Shown here piece after piece: positions 53,535-62,682 of a stretch of DNA of 64,000 bases. Every line of letters starts with the position of its first letter. The stretch's first letter is position 1. Source of the stretch: Planctomycetota bacterium (GTDB lineage: Bacteria; Planctomycetota; Brocadiia; Brocadiales; Brocadiaceae); the NCBI GenBank assembly GCA_016873165.1, contig VGXV01000004.1, forward strand, positions 1 through 64,000, in the 5' to 3' direction. The notes beneath the pieces are model-generated. The model ran no database searches, was not told the origin of the DNA, and worked only from the letters and a program-made list of their open reading frames with translations. The translations under genes were made by a program, and so were the position numbers.

Positions 53535-53696
53535 ATGAAGAAATATAGTAAAAAAGATTGCACTGCTTGTAATGAATATCCCTATGGTTGTGATGATTGT
53601 TACAGCGAAATAAAAAGTTATATGACCATAAAAAGCAGACAATTCCTCAATAAAAGAAAAACTGTCAGGAAGAACGAATCGGTTTTTAGTATTTAG
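53535..53696 (+). CDS. Small CxxC...CxxC protein (53 aa)
   Basis: An AGAGGAGCG site lies 7 bases before the ATG at 53535. The product begins MKKYSKKDCTACNEYPYGCD and continues DCYSEIKSYM, with two CxxC pairs, CTAC and CDDC, separated by six residues; it ends in a Lys/Arg-rich tail. Two CxxC knuckles suggest zinc or iron binding. It is short, so it would be missed by a usual length cutoff. Its compact Cys arrangement and good start signal support it. Function unknown. Confidence 0.55.
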   Translation: MKKYSKKDCTACNEYPYGCDDCYSEIKSYMTIKSRQFLNKRKTVRKNESVFSI

Positions 53697-53889
53697 TATA
53701 TTCTTATATACCAATAATAAATTTTTTATGTACAGGGGTGTTTAAAAGCACATAAAGCCCCGCTAATTCCCCAATTAGATAAAATGTGCAACTCTCCTTT
53801 CTTCGGGAGGAAAAAAATAAAAAAGTTTTCGTTGATTATACCTATCAATTAATATAATGTGTATTACCAAAATGAGAAAAGGAGGAACA

Positions 53890-54132
53890 ATGATAGCAGA
53901 AAAAGAAGGAAAACACTTAACGTTTGTGTGCCCTCATTGTAAGGGGGACGATTTTATCTTTTTCGGCATGCAAAAGCAAAAGGGTTTGTTTAAAGACCAC
54001 GAATTGTGGAATTGCAAAACATGCCACAGCACTTTTGCAAGGGAAGCTATCGATGTAAAAAATATGGCTAAAAATTCCTCTTTTAATAACAAGGCTTTTC
54101 CCTTCTATTGCAGGACACGTTTTTCCATCTGA
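53890..54132 (+). CDS. Small zinc-ribbon protein
   Basis: 80 residues from the ATG at 53890, with AAAGGAGG five bases upstream. The core FVCPHCKGDDFIFFGMQKQK then WNCKTCHSTFAREAID holds two CxxC pairs typical of a zinc ribbon. The stop overlaps the start of the metallo-beta-lactamase gene (TGATG at 54130-54134), which favours translational coupling. It may be a nucleic-acid or protein-binding partner; no function is assigned. Confidence 0.75.
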   Translation: MIAEKEGKHLTFVCPHCKGDDFIFFGMQKQKGLFKDHELWNCKTCHSTFAREAIDVKNMAKNSSFNNKAFPFYCRTRFSI

Positions 54133-54764
54133 TGAAATCACCGGATATAATCTTTGAAACACTAGAAGTTGGCCCATTAGCCGTTAATTGTTATATTATC
54201 GGTTCTAAAACGGATAATACCGCCGCGGTAATAGATGCAGGCGGCAATGTGAAAGAAATCGTCAATATCCTCAAAAAACGAAATCTTACACTGAAATATA
54301 TTATCAATACCCACGCACATTTTGACCACGTGGGCGGAGTAAGCGAACTTCATGATTTGACAGGCGCGCCATTTTTACTCCATAAAGAAGATTCCCCGCT
54401 CCTTGATTTTCTCAATGAGCAATCGGATTTTTTCGGATTACCCTCAATTCCCAAACCAATAATAAATAAACACCTCATTGATAACGAAGAAATCGCTCTC
54501 GGAGATGATGCCATACGAATCATCCATACGCCGGGCCATTCTCCCGGGTGCGTTTGCTTCCTCCTTAATGACACCGTTTTTACAGGAGACACATTATTTG
54601 CCGGTTCTATAGGAAGGACAGATCTTTACGGTGGTTCGATTGATACGTTGATAAACTCCGTAAAAACCCGCTTATTCACTTTAGAGGATAAGGTATTGGT
54701 GTATCCCGGCCACGGCCCTGTAACCACAATTGGTCAGGAAAAGAAACACAACCCCTTCTTCTGA
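54132..54764 (+). CDS. Metallo-beta-lactamase-fold hydrolase (glyoxalase II-like)
   Basis: 210 residues from the ATG at 54132. The metal motif INTHAHFDHVGG, HTPGHSPGCVCF, FTGDTLFAGSIGRTDL and YPGHGPVTT match the short MBL-fold family of glyoxalase II-like thioesterases. The product is a small cytosolic hydrolase. It is translationally coupled to the zinc-ribbon gene and convergent with the YpdA-like gene. The substrate is unknown. Confidence 0.88.
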   Translation: MKSPDIIFETLEVGPLAVNCYIIGSKTDNTAAVIDAGGNVKEIVNILKKRNLTLKYIINTHAHFDHVGGVSELHDLTGAPFLLHKEDSPLLDFLNEQSDFFGLPSIPKPIINKHLIDNEEIALGDDAIRIIHTPGHSPGCVCFLLNDTVFTGDTLFAGSIGRTDLYGGSIDTLINSVKTRLFTLEDKVLVYPGHGPVTTIGQEKKHNPFF

Positions 54765-54785
54765 AACGAGAGAAACCAATCCTAT

Positions 54786-55784
54786 TTACCGCAAATTGCT
54801 GAGGATGATTTTCCCATGTTCAAGTGTATTCTCTATACTTGCTTTTTTCCCTTTCCACGTAAGTATCAACGTGCCACAGAGAAATATCCCCGGAATTTTA
54901 GTCTCTAACGTTTTCGAATTAAAAAGAGGGCGTTGAGTTCTTTTGTGAAAAGGAACAGAGGCTGTTTTCAGGAGGGAATAATCGGGTCCGTAACCGGTCA
55001 AAAGAAATATTACGTCAGTATCAATGGCAATATCTTCTGTTTCATCAAGCCTCAATATTACCTGTTTCTTTTTGATGGATCGAAGGAATGTTCTGTAATG
55101 AATCCGTATAAAACCGCTTTTTCGCGCCTCGTCAAACGGTGTAAGAATCCATGGTTTAATTTTACTTCTGGGAAGACGTGAACCACGGTATGAAAGCAAC
55201 ACCTCTGCCTTTTGTCCCGCCAGAGTTGTTGAAGCTTCAATTGCCGAATTACGCCCCCCAACCACCAACACTTTTTTATTTTTCACCGGCAAATCAGTGC
55301 GAAAATAATGATGCACATGCGGCATGTCTTCTCCGGGAATGCCCAGTAACCTGGGTTTATAATAGCCGCCGCCGGCAAAAATAACATTTTGCGAATATAC
55401 TTCCGTTATTGTCCCATCCTTTTTCCTGTAACGAACACAATGATTCAAATTGCCGGGAACAAGCTCAACAACGGCGCTGTGCAATTGAACTTTCAGTCCT
55501 TGTTGGGAAACCACCTTGCCAAGATAATCAAGATACTCTTCCCTTGCAGGCGCTTCATGCGGTTTCCCGGGAAAATGCACATTTCCAATCTGCAAATAAC
55601 AGCGATGGGAAAACAAATGAACGTTTTTCGGATAATTGAAAATCGTCTGTGCCAATCGGCCTGATTCAAGATGGAGATACTTTATTCCGGCATTTTTGAA
55701 TTCATATGCGGCAGCTATTCCGGTGGGACCGGCGCCAATTAAAATAGCGTCATATCGTGTTTTTTGATGAAATGCATCGGGCAT
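54786..55784 (-). CDS. YpdA-like FAD-dependent thioredoxin-reductase family protein
   Basis: 332 residues. N-terminal FAD site AILIGAGPTGIAAAYEFKNAG, central NAD(P)H site VLVVGGRNSAIEAS and a C-terminal FAD motif IPGIFLCGT. There is no CxxC redox pair. It matches the YpdA family, which in Bacillus reduces bacillithiol disulfide. A role in low-molecular thiol or ferredoxin-NADP reduction is plausible. It reads towards the MBL gene; it does not share an operon with it. Confidence 0.82.
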   Translation of the reverse strand: MPDAFHQKTRYDAILIGAGPTGIAAAYEFKNAGIKYLHLESGRLAQTIFNYPKNVHLFSHRCYLQIGNVHFPGKPHEAPAREEYLDYLGKVVSQQGLKVQLHSAVVELVPGNLNHCVRYRKKDGTITEVYSQNVIFAGGGYYKPRLLGIPGEDMPHVHHYFRTDLPVKNKKVLVVGGRNSAIEASTTLAGQKAEVLLSYRGSRLPRSKIKPWILTPFDEARKSGFIRIHYRTFLRSIKKKQVILRLDETEDIAIDTDVIFLLTGYGPDYSLLKTASVPFHKRTQRPLFNSKTLETKIPGIFLCGTLILTWKGKKASIENTLEHGKIILSNLR

Positions 55785-55881
55785 GCTGCTTTTGTTTTTT
55801 CAGAATTTCTGCAATGAGAGTATGTGCCAGAATATCCATAAACTGTCAGCAACGGGTAAAAAAACAGGAAGGGGCCTTTTA

Positions 55882-56790
55882 CTACCCGGCAGATACCACC
55901 CTGTTTTTCCCTTCTCTTTTAGCCCTGTAAAGGGCGTCATCCGCTTTTTTGAATAACATATCAGTATTAAGAATAGTTTCATCCAACCTGGCAACTCCCA
56001 AACTAACGGTTATTTTTTTAAAATGACCCTGAAATTTGCATTCTTCAGAGGCAATGCCTTCCCTGAACCGTTCCGCCACTTCAAGGGCTGATTTTAAATC
56101 CGTTTCCGGAAGGATACAGCAAAATTCTTCGCCCCCGTAGCGCGCTAAAATGTCCGTGTTTCTTAAGCCTGACTCAACTCTCGCAACAACCTCACGAAGG
56201 ACAAAATCTCCATACAAATGACCACAGGTATCATTAATATTCTTAAAGTTATCTACATCAAAAATAATTAAACAAAGAGGCGTGCCATATCTCTTATGCC
56301 GTTCGAATTCGTCCCTCAATCTATCCTCTAAATACTTACGGTTATATACTCCCGTCAAATAATCCCTCCTGGTAGCATCCAGTAGTTTGTACTCATATGC
56401 AACTATTTCAGTAACATCCCTTACTGCAATGCATATATACTTTATCTTCTCATTTCCATTACGGATCGGAAAGATAGAGCAGCTCTGCTGCATATATTCA
56501 AACTGATAGCCAAAAGAACTTACCGGCCTGAAAGGGAAGACATAATGATGCAGTTTTTGGGAAAGAAAGCTGTAATTCCCAAAGGCAAAGATTGATTTGC
56601 AATTACGAAGAAACTTTCGATCATTCAGGTTGGGAAAATACTCAAATAACACCGATCCGGTAATGTTTTCTGCGGATATTCCGCTGTGCAATTCCATCCA
56701 CTGATTCCAATATTGGACTTTAAATTCATTGTCCAAAAGAACCAGCCCCATATTTATCGAATTACAAATCTGATCAGGTATTTTATTCAT
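55882..56790 (-). CDS. PAS-GGDEF diguanylate cyclase
   Basis: 302 residues. An N-terminal PAS domain (VLLDNEFKVQYWNQWMELHSGISAENITGS) precedes a GGDEF domain with DYLTGVYNRKYLEDRL, the active-site YGGEEF and the upstream inhibitory site RNTD, nine residues before the active site. It makes cyclic-di-GMP from two GTP and is expected to be product-inhibited. It is third of a tightly packed operon with CheC- and CheY-like genes, overlapping by eight bases. Its product is the ligand of the riboswitch at 3.1 kb. Confidence 0.92.
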   Translation of the reverse strand: MNKIPDQICNSINMGLVLLDNEFKVQYWNQWMELHSGISAENITGSVLFEYFPNLNDRKFLRNCKSIFAFGNYSFLSQKLHHYVFPFRPVSSFGYQFEYMQQSCSIFPIRNGNEKIKYICIAVRDVTEIVAYEYKLLDATRRDYLTGVYNRKYLEDRLRDEFERHKRYGTPLCLIIFDVDNFKNINDTCGHLYGDFVLREVVARVESGLRNTDILARYGGEEFCCILPETDLKSALEVAERFREGIASEECKFQGHFKKITVSLGVARLDETILNTDMLFKKADDALYRAKREGKNRVVSAG

Positions 56791-57424
56791 ATTTCGCTAT
56801 AAATTTATCAGCCGCTTCTTTTATCTTCCCGATAGAATCCATATTAATAAGGAGAAACAAAAATCCCGTAATATCCGCTTTTTCAAACTGGAATATGGTT
56901 TTAAGGATAACCGCATACCCCTCTCCATCGAAAAAATTTCCGGGCATGTCTTCGTATAAATATTTTCCGTCAATATAGCGGGGAGGGAGATACGATACAA
57001 CATCCAACAGCAATTCCGCTATTTTGCTGATGCAAGCGCCGATTATAATATTCCCGACCTCGGTTAATGTTTCTTTCTCCAGCAAGTTAATTGACATGTT
57101 TGCAGGCATGTCACGATACTCTTCCAGCAATGAAATAAATAATTTTCCGCTATTCCGGGAAAAAACAAGATATGCAATGCCTTTGAATTTCGACGTGTAA
57201 TGCTGTTCTACGATATGTAAATCCTCACCGGCGCCAAATGCTTTGTTAATAAACTCACGTAATTCTTTCGAATGTAATATTTTTATTTCCGGAACATTTA
57301 AAGTAGCGTGTAATTCAATAACCTCGGAAAGAGATGCCGCTGCATCTCCAAATGCTATATTAATAATTTCCTTAAATGCATCTATCTGTAGTTCACTTAA
57401 AACGTTCCCGGCAGAACTTGTCAT
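56783..57424 (-). CDS. CheC-like phosphatase
   Basis: 213 residues. Two copies of the CheC active-site motif, ExxN followed by Pro after about 20 residues, are visible: DAFKEIINIAFGDAAASLSE with VP, and LTEVGNIIIGACISKIAELL with LPP. CheC dephosphorylates CheY-P. The gene overlaps the CheY-like gene by four bases and the cyclase gene by eight. There is no flagellar or chemotaxis array in the window, so it probably resets the adjacent response regulator. Confidence 0.85.
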   Translation of the reverse strand: MTSSAGNVLSELQIDAFKEIINIAFGDAAASLSEVIELHATLNVPEIKILHSKELREFINKAFGAGEDLHIVEQHYTSKFKGIAYLVFSRNSGKLFISLLEEYRDMPANMSINLLEKETLTEVGNIIIGACISKIAELLLDVVSYLPPRYIDGKYLYEDMPGNFFDGEGYAVILKTIFQFEKADITGFLFLLINMDSIGKIKEAADKFIAKYE

Positions 57425-57807
57425 TTTTTTACCCTACTCTCCTTTATCTCTTTTGCCTTAGATAAAGCGTTTAGAACGTCTTCTTTTTTAGGGGGTTTTC
57501 GCAACAATGTCAATGCGCCCAGCTCTTTTACTTTCTCTATCGTTTTAGGCTGGGTATCGGCTGTTATCACAATGGCTAACGCATCGTTATCAACTTTTTT
57601 CATTTCTTCGAGCATCTGAATGCCTGACATAACAGGCATTGTCAGATCCAAAAAAGTCAGGTCGGGAGAAAACCTTTTAAATTCCTCAAATCCTTTTAAA
57701 CCATCAGATGCCTCCCGTATCTCATACGAGGCATCGCTTGAAATAAATTTTTTTATACCCATTCGCGCAACAATAGAATCATCTACAATCAAAATCTTCT
57801 TTATCAT
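57421..57807 (-). CDS. CheY-like response regulator
   Basis: 128 residues. Receiver domain with KILIVDDSIVAR, phosphorylation Asp in LTFLDLTMPVMSG, TADTQ as the Thr site and Lys in TLLRKPPKKED. The first gene of the CheY-CheC-PAS-GGDEF operon. No histidine kinase is adjacent, so the phosphate source is elsewhere. Confidence 0.92.
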   Translation of the reverse strand: MIKKILIVDDSIVARMGIKKFISSDASYEIREASDGLKGFEEFKRFSPDLTFLDLTMPVMSGIQMLEEMKKVDNDALAIVITADTQPKTIEKVKELGALTLLRKPPKKEDVLNALSKAKEIKESRVKK

Positions 57808-57977
57808 AATTTACTCTTTCTATAATAAACATCATTTTTGATAGAAGAGAATCATACCTTCATACCTCTGCTCTTTCAGTGAGCTAAATATGTGCCCTTT
57901 GTTTCTTATAAAAAAAAATCATGAATATTTCTTATAACATATTATATCTAAACAATTTATAATATTTGCTGCTCAAC

Positions 57978-58014
57978 AAAAAAAGCCTGCACTACAATTA
58001 AATGTCGTACAGGC
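57978..58014 (-). terminator. Terminator after the cytochrome c lipoprotein gene
   Basis: On the minus strand GCCTGTAC...GTGCAGGC (57985-58014) forms a stem with one wobble, followed by TTTTTTTG (57977-57984). It lies about 95 bases beyond the stop of the gene ending at 58109. Confidence 0.8.
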
Positions 58015-58108
58015 AAAATAATTGTCATGGCAAAAATACCTTTGTTATGGCAAGAAAGCCATAATAATTATGGTTTAATAGAGTAACTTATGTGTACAGT
58101 TATTTGTT

Positions 58109-58597
58109 TCAATGAAACCACGATGTGGATGTTTCCTTTGGATTAAATTTGGCATGACATTCATCACACCCATTCACTACTTTGAAAAAGGCAGCCATCG
58201 CCTTATCCTTGCTCTTTTCCTGACATGCATTCACTAATTCAAGCGCATCTAAATGGAACTGGACGTCAAGCTGCACAAATTCTTTCGGCAGGCTATCCTT
58301 ATTTTCCCCGGTAAAAGCAACGGGGCTTGACTTTTTTAACTTTTTTGTGTCCTGCTGAATGGCTTTCCAGTCTTCATTATTAATAGAAGTTTGCAAATGT
58401 TTCAGCAACACTTTAATATCCTTCATGTGAACGATAAAACCTTCTTCATTTTTAATAAAACCTTGCTCCCCTTTAGAAGAAACGTTTGATTGATTCGTCC
58501 CGGTTGCAGATATTTTTTCCTCAAGTTTTTCCGTTTCGCTTCTGCCACAGCCAATAACACATAAAATTAACATTGCCACACTAATATATTTTTTCAT
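58109..58597 (-). CDS. Cytochrome c lipoprotein (class II-like)
   Basis: 162 residues from the ATG at 58597; an in-frame TTG at 58609 is less likely. It has a lipoprotein signal ending LCVIGC. Helical sequence (EFVQLDVQFHLDALELVNACQEKS) follows, with a single heme site CDECH near the C-terminus, as in cytochrome c' and other four-helix class II proteins. The heme sits at the end of a helix, HAKF. It is probably an outer-membrane or periplasmic lipoprotein electron carrier or gas sensor. Its His-ligand chemistry cannot be read. Confidence 0.85.
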   Translation of the reverse strand: MKKYISVAMLILCVIGCGRSETEKLEEKISATGTNQSNVSSKGEQGFIKNEEGFIVHMKDIKVLLKHLQTSINNEDWKAIQQDTKKLKKSSPVAFTGENKDSLPKEFVQLDVQFHLDALELVNACQEKSKDKAMAAFFKVVNGCDECHAKFNPKETSTSWFH

Positions 58598-58698
58598 AAC
58601 TAACACCAATTTACATTTCCAAAAAAATAAAGTAATTAAATAATGTTAAATTTTTTCCTCTAAAAAATCAACCGCATTAATACAGCATATTCTTGTTT

Positions 58699-59877
58699 TT
58701 AATTCAATATCTTCAATGCTTTTCCCGTTTTTTTTAAATATTCTACTGCCCATAAAATATCATCTTCGCTATGTGCGGCAGAAAGCATTGCGCGTAAACG
58801 TGCCTTTCCAACAGGTACGGTCGGATATCCAATTGATTGTATAAAAATTCCGTCCTCATACAATTTCCGGCTAAATTCTTTTGCTAACCTGGCATCTCCA
58901 ACCATTATCGGCGTTATGGGTGTTTGTGTCTTTCCGATATCAAACCCTATTTTTTTTATTCGTTCCTGGAATAAGGCAGCATTTGACCAAAGTTTTTTTA
59001 CCTGAGTCTCCGATTCCATAAGGATTTCCACCGCCGCAATACATGCCGCCACATCGGAAGAGGTAACTGCGCTTGAAAAAAGAAAAGGACGCCCCTTTTG
59101 CGCCAGATAATCTGTCAAATTTTTACTTCCCGCCACATAACCACCCACCACCCCAAATGCCTTTGACAACGTTCCGACCTCAATATCTACTCTCCCATGC
59201 AAATTAAAATAATCAACAATGCCTCTTCCTCCTTTTCCTAAAACACCTTCTCCATGCGCATCGTCCACCATGGTAATCGCATCGAATTCATCAGCAATCT
59301 TCACAATTTCCGGCAAGGGCGCGATATCGCCCTCCATGCTAAACACTCCATCGGTAATTATTAACCGCCTTTCCGCATTCCCTTCATAAGAAATTTTTCC
59401 TCTCAGATCGCGGGGATTGCAATGTTCGTACCTGATAATTTTCGCCCCGGAGAGACGGCATCCGTCTATAATGCTGGCATGATTCAGTTCATCTGAAAAA
59501 ATAACATCCTTTTTACCAACGATAGCAGGAACAACCGCCAGATTTGCACAAAACCCCGACTGAAAGGAAATAGTACTCTCAACGCCTTTAAACTGCGCAA
59601 GTTTCCGCTCCAGATCACAATGCACTGTGGTTGTTCCGGAAATAGTCCTTACTGCGGCAGGTCCTACCCCATATGCATCAATCGCTTTTTTGGAAGCGGA
59701 CTTTAATTTTTCGTTATTTGCAAATCCCAGATAATTGTTTGAGCAGAGATTCAGAACTTTCTTTCCATCTACATTGATCCAGGCGCCCTGCGGGCCTTCA
59801 ATGGTTCTTATGCTGATAAAAAGCCCATCTTCTTTAAGTTTTTCCAGTTCCTCATGAATAAAATTAAGGCTGCTCAT
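58699..59877 (-). CDS. kbl: Glycine C-acetyltransferase (2-amino-3-ketobutyrate CoA ligase)
   Basis: 392 residues, a PLP-dependent alpha-oxoamine synthase. [49 protein letters not shown] and the PLP-lysine in [17 protein letters not shown] are diagnostic. It converts 2-amino-3-oxobutanoate and CoA into glycine and acetyl-CoA. It follows tdh by 62 bases on the same strand, forming the two-step threonine to glycine path. Confidence 0.95.
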   Translation of the reverse strand: MSSLNFIHEELEKLKEDGLFISIRTIEGPQGAWINVDGKKVLNLCSNNYLGFANNEKLKSASKKAIDAYGVGPAAVRTISGTTTVHCDLERKLAQFKGVESTISFQSGFCANLAVVPAIVGKKDVIFSDELNHASIIDGCRLSGAKIIRYEHCNPRDLRGKISYEGNAERRLIITDGVFSMEGDIAPLPEIVKIADEFDAITMVDDAHGEGVLGKGGRGIVDYFNLHGRVDIEVGTLSKAFGVVGGYVAGSKNLTDYLAQKGRPFLFSSAVTSSDVAACIAAVEILMESETQVKKLWSNAALFQERIKKIGFDIGKTQTPITPIMVGDARLAKEFSRKLYEDGIFIQSIGYPTVPVGKARLRAMLSAAHSEDDILWAVEYLKKTGKALKILN

Positions 59878-59939
59878 TATAATGGGATACTTTCTTTAAT
59901 TATCACAGGAATCTTTCAAACTATCCAATCGGAGTGAAA

Positions 59940-60974
59940 TCACGGCACAACCCGCAAAATAACTTTTCCGCACTCCCCCTCCCTCATTAATTGCATACCT
60001 TTCTCATATTCTTCCAATGAAAATGTATGGGTAATGACCGGGCCGGGATCTACCAGTCCGGAAGACAAAAACCTTGACGTCTTATACCACGTTGAAAATA
60101 TCTTTCTGCCGGTAATTCCATAGACACGTATTTTCTTAAAAATGATCTCTTTATTCAGATCAATTTCAACAGGCTTTTCATAAATCCCTAAAATCGATAT
60201 TCTTCCTCCGGGAGTAAGAGATTTTAGCCCCTGATCAAGAGCCGTATTATTTCCGGAAAACTCAAGAACCACATCCACACCATTTCCTTCTGTAGCTTCC
60301 GATACGAGTTTTGGAATATCTGTCTCTTTGGGATTCGCAACAATATTCGCACCCATTTTTTTACCGATATCCAGCCGATAATCGTTCGGATCGGAAATAA
60401 TGATCAATGAAGCGCCGCATGCTTTTGCTATGCCCACGGCAAAAAGTCCTATGGGACCTGCGCCTAAAATAAGAACCGTTTTTGAAGAAATATCCTCGGA
60501 CATCACCGTATCAACGGCATTTCCAAACGGCTCCTGAATTGTCGCCCATTCATCAGGAATATGAGGGTCGTCTTTCCACAATACATGCTCGGGCAAACAG
60601 AGATACTCGGCAAACGTTCCATCGCAGTCAACCCCTAACAACTTGCTCTTTCTGCATACTTCCCTGTACCCATTCTTGCATTGATAGCAATAACCGCATG
60701 AAATATGGCTTTCCGCAGAAACCCTCTCTCCAACCCTGACAAATGTAACTTCTTTTCCGGCTTCTTCCACGTAACCGGCAAATTCGTGGCCGATGGTACG
60801 GGGAGGTGTAAAGCGTTGTTGCGCCCAGCGCGTCCAGTCATCAATATGAACGTCCGTTCCGCATATGGAAGCAACTTGCACCTTAATCAAAACGTCTCTT
60901 GGCCCCAATTTTGGTTCCGGAATTTTTATCAATTCCAATCCTCTGGTGCGATTTGTTTTCACTACCGCCTTCAC
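59940..60974 (-). CDS. tdh: L-threonine 3-dehydrogenase
   Basis: 344 residues, zinc-containing medium-chain dehydrogenase. ASICGTDVHIDDW, GHEFAGYVEEAG, CGYCYQCKNGYREVC for the structural zinc, and VLILGAGPIGLFAVGIAKACGA for NAD binding. FSTWYKTSRFLSSGL is typical of Tdh. It oxidises threonine to 2-amino-3-oxobutanoate, the substrate of Kbl encoded downstream. Confidence 0.95.
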   Translation of the reverse strand: MKAVVKTNRTRGLELIKIPEPKLGPRDVLIKVQVASICGTDVHIDDWTRWAQQRFTPPRTIGHEFAGYVEEAGKEVTFVRVGERVSAESHISCGYCYQCKNGYREVCRKSKLLGVDCDGTFAEYLCLPEHVLWKDDPHIPDEWATIQEPFGNAVDTVMSEDISSKTVLILGAGPIGLFAVGIAKACGASLIIISDPNDYRLDIGKKMGANIVANPKETDIPKLVSEATEGNGVDVVLEFSGNNTALDQGLKSLTPGGRISILGIYEKPVEIDLNKEIIFKKIRVYGITGRKIFSTWYKTSRFLSSGLVDPGPVITHTFSLEEYEKGMQLMREGECGKVILRVVP

Positions 60975-61032
60975 TCAAAAATCCTTTCACAAGAACCGAA
61001 TATTTTTAGTGTAAATAAAAACCGACTGATCA

Positions 61033-61767
61033 TTACAGACAATATTCATACAACAACATGGAAGAAATCGCTATTGCGGCAGTCTCAATTCTCAAGGTAG
61101 AATTGCCCAGAGTTACCGGAATGCAGCCCTTTTCAATGGCACATTCAATTTCACGATCAGTAAAACCACCCTCCGGTCCTATAAGGCTCACAATTTTTTT
61201 CACAGAAGGCCGTTCGCGCAAAACAACTTTCAGCGGCTTTGTATTGGGTTCTAAACATGCAATGAGTGAAAGATCGTAATCACGTAAAGTATTCACTAAA
61301 TCTTCCACCGCCACGCCATCTGTTATTTTTGTCAAAACATTTCGTTTACATTGTTTTGATGATTCAATAGCTATTTTATTCCATCTCTCCCGCTTTTCCG
61401 TTGTATGTTCGCTTATCGTTACAACACTTCTTTCGCAATGGAGAGGAATTAAGGTATGTATCCCCAATTCAGAACACTTTTGGATTAAGATGTCCGAATA
61501 TTTCCCTTTGGGAATGGAAAAAGCTATTGTAATTTCCACTCCGGGTTCTCTGTCAACTACTTGAGCATTTTCAATAAATACCTTTACTCTGGAGCGTTGA
61601 ACTTCAACAAGTACTGCCTTATATTCTGTCCCTTTTCCATCAAAAAGGGTGATTTTATTTCCCTGTTTTGCTCTTTTGACGTGTAAAATGTGGTGTGCTT
61701 CTTTCCCTTCAATCCAGACTTCTGAATTTACGGGGGCATATGGTATGAAAAACCGATCCTGGTGCAT
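61033..61767 (-). CDS. rsmE: 16S rRNA m3U1498 methyltransferase
   Basis: 244 residues. An N-terminal PUA-like domain (FFIPYAPVNSEVWIEGKEAHHILHVKRAKQGNKITLFDGKG) and a C-terminal SPOUT domain with IGPEGGFTDREIECAIEKG and VTLGNSTLRIETAAIAISSML form the RsmE signature. It methylates U1498 of 16S rRNA. It is 10 bases from rnfB, so the two are likely co-transcribed. Confidence 0.94.
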   Translation of the reverse strand: MHQDRFFIPYAPVNSEVWIEGKEAHHILHVKRAKQGNKITLFDGKGTEYKAVLVEVQRSRVKVFIENAQVVDREPGVEITIAFSIPKGKYSDILIQKCSELGIHTLIPLHCERSVVTISEHTTEKRERWNKIAIESSKQCKRNVLTKITDGVAVEDLVNTLRDYDLSLIACLEPNTKPLKVVLRERPSVKKIVSLIGPEGGFTDREIECAIEKGCIPVTLGNSTLRIETAAIAISSMLLYEYCL

Positions 61768-61777
61768 CTATTTAACG

Positions 61778-62593
61778 CTATACAGCAGAGGTAAGACTTG
61801 CTTCTCTTGCGTAATTTATAATCGTATGATTAGGACAAACTTCTACACATTTGCCGCATGACGTACATTTGTGATAATCAATTACCGCAAGATTATTCTG
61901 TACATGAATTGCATCATAGGGACATTCCTTCTCACAACGTTTACAAGCAATGCAGGAATCCTGACATATTTTCTTGGCAACAGCGCCTTTATCCAATGAC
62001 TTACATCTTACATGCACCATTTTTGATTCAGGCAATATGCTGATTATCCCTCTTGGGCATACCTCGGCGCATTTTCCGCAACCTGTGCACCGTTCCCTTA
62101 TTACTTTGGGCAAGCCATCTTTTCCCATGTACATAGCTTCAAATTTACACGCTTCAACACACGTGCCTAACCCTAAACATCCGTAATCACACCCGAAATA
62201 ACCGCCGCTGATAATATTTGCCGCGCGGCAGTCTTTTATTCCATTATAGGTAAATTTGTCAGTCACACTTCTTGCATGACACATAACGACGGAAAGGACA
62301 CGTTCCTTACTTTCGAATTTGACCCCCATAATATTAGCAATAAGTTCCGCAACAGGAGACTGTCCCACTGTACAGCCGGTGACAGGAGCTTTTCCCTCCG
62401 CCACTGCCTGTGCAAAACCTCCGCATCCTGGCAAACCACATGCCCCGCAATTTGCGCCAGGAAGCACCTCGTTGATTTTTTCACTACGGGGATCAACTTT
62501 CACGGCAAACTTATCAGAAGCAATTGCCAACCCTATGCCAAAGATCACCCCTAATACGCCAAGTGTGATTGTCGCGCTTAAAATTAGTTCCAT
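61778..62593 (-). CDS. rnfB: RnfB-like electron transport complex subunit
   Basis: 271 residues. One membrane anchor, the Fe-S domain EVLPGANCGACGLPGC with later Cys (PVTGC), and then ferredoxin-type clusters in CLGLGTCVEACKF, CTGCGKCAEVCPRGII, CIACKRCEKECPYDAI and CTSCGKCVEVCPNHTI. RnfB takes electrons from ferredoxin into the ion-pumping Rnf complex. No other rnf gene is in view; the gene is the last on its strand before rsmE. Confidence 0.93.
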   Translation of the reverse strand: MELILSATITLGVLGVIFGIGLAIASDKFAVKVDPRSEKINEVLPGANCGACGLPGCGGFAQAVAEGKAPVTGCTVGQSPVAELIANIMGVKFESKERVLSVVMCHARSVTDKFTYNGIKDCRAANIISGGYFGCDYGCLGLGTCVEACKFEAMYMGKDGLPKVIRERCTGCGKCAEVCPRGIISILPESKMVHVRCKSLDKGAVAKKICQDSCIACKRCEKECPYDAIHVQNNLAVIDYHKCTSCGKCVEVCPNHTIINYAREASLTSAV

Positions 62594-62682
62594 TTTTTAT
62601 GCACCAATAATCTCAATATATCGCTGTTAGCTGTTAAATGATTATTTATTACAATTTTTCCATAACTGACAACATCCGGCAC

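Noticed and set aside
53754-53815. Hairpin with A-run before the zinc-ribbon gene as a terminator
   Set aside because: CTCC...GGAGG is followed by A rather than T on the plus strand, and on the minus strand the T-run precedes the stem, so it cannot work as an intrinsic terminator.
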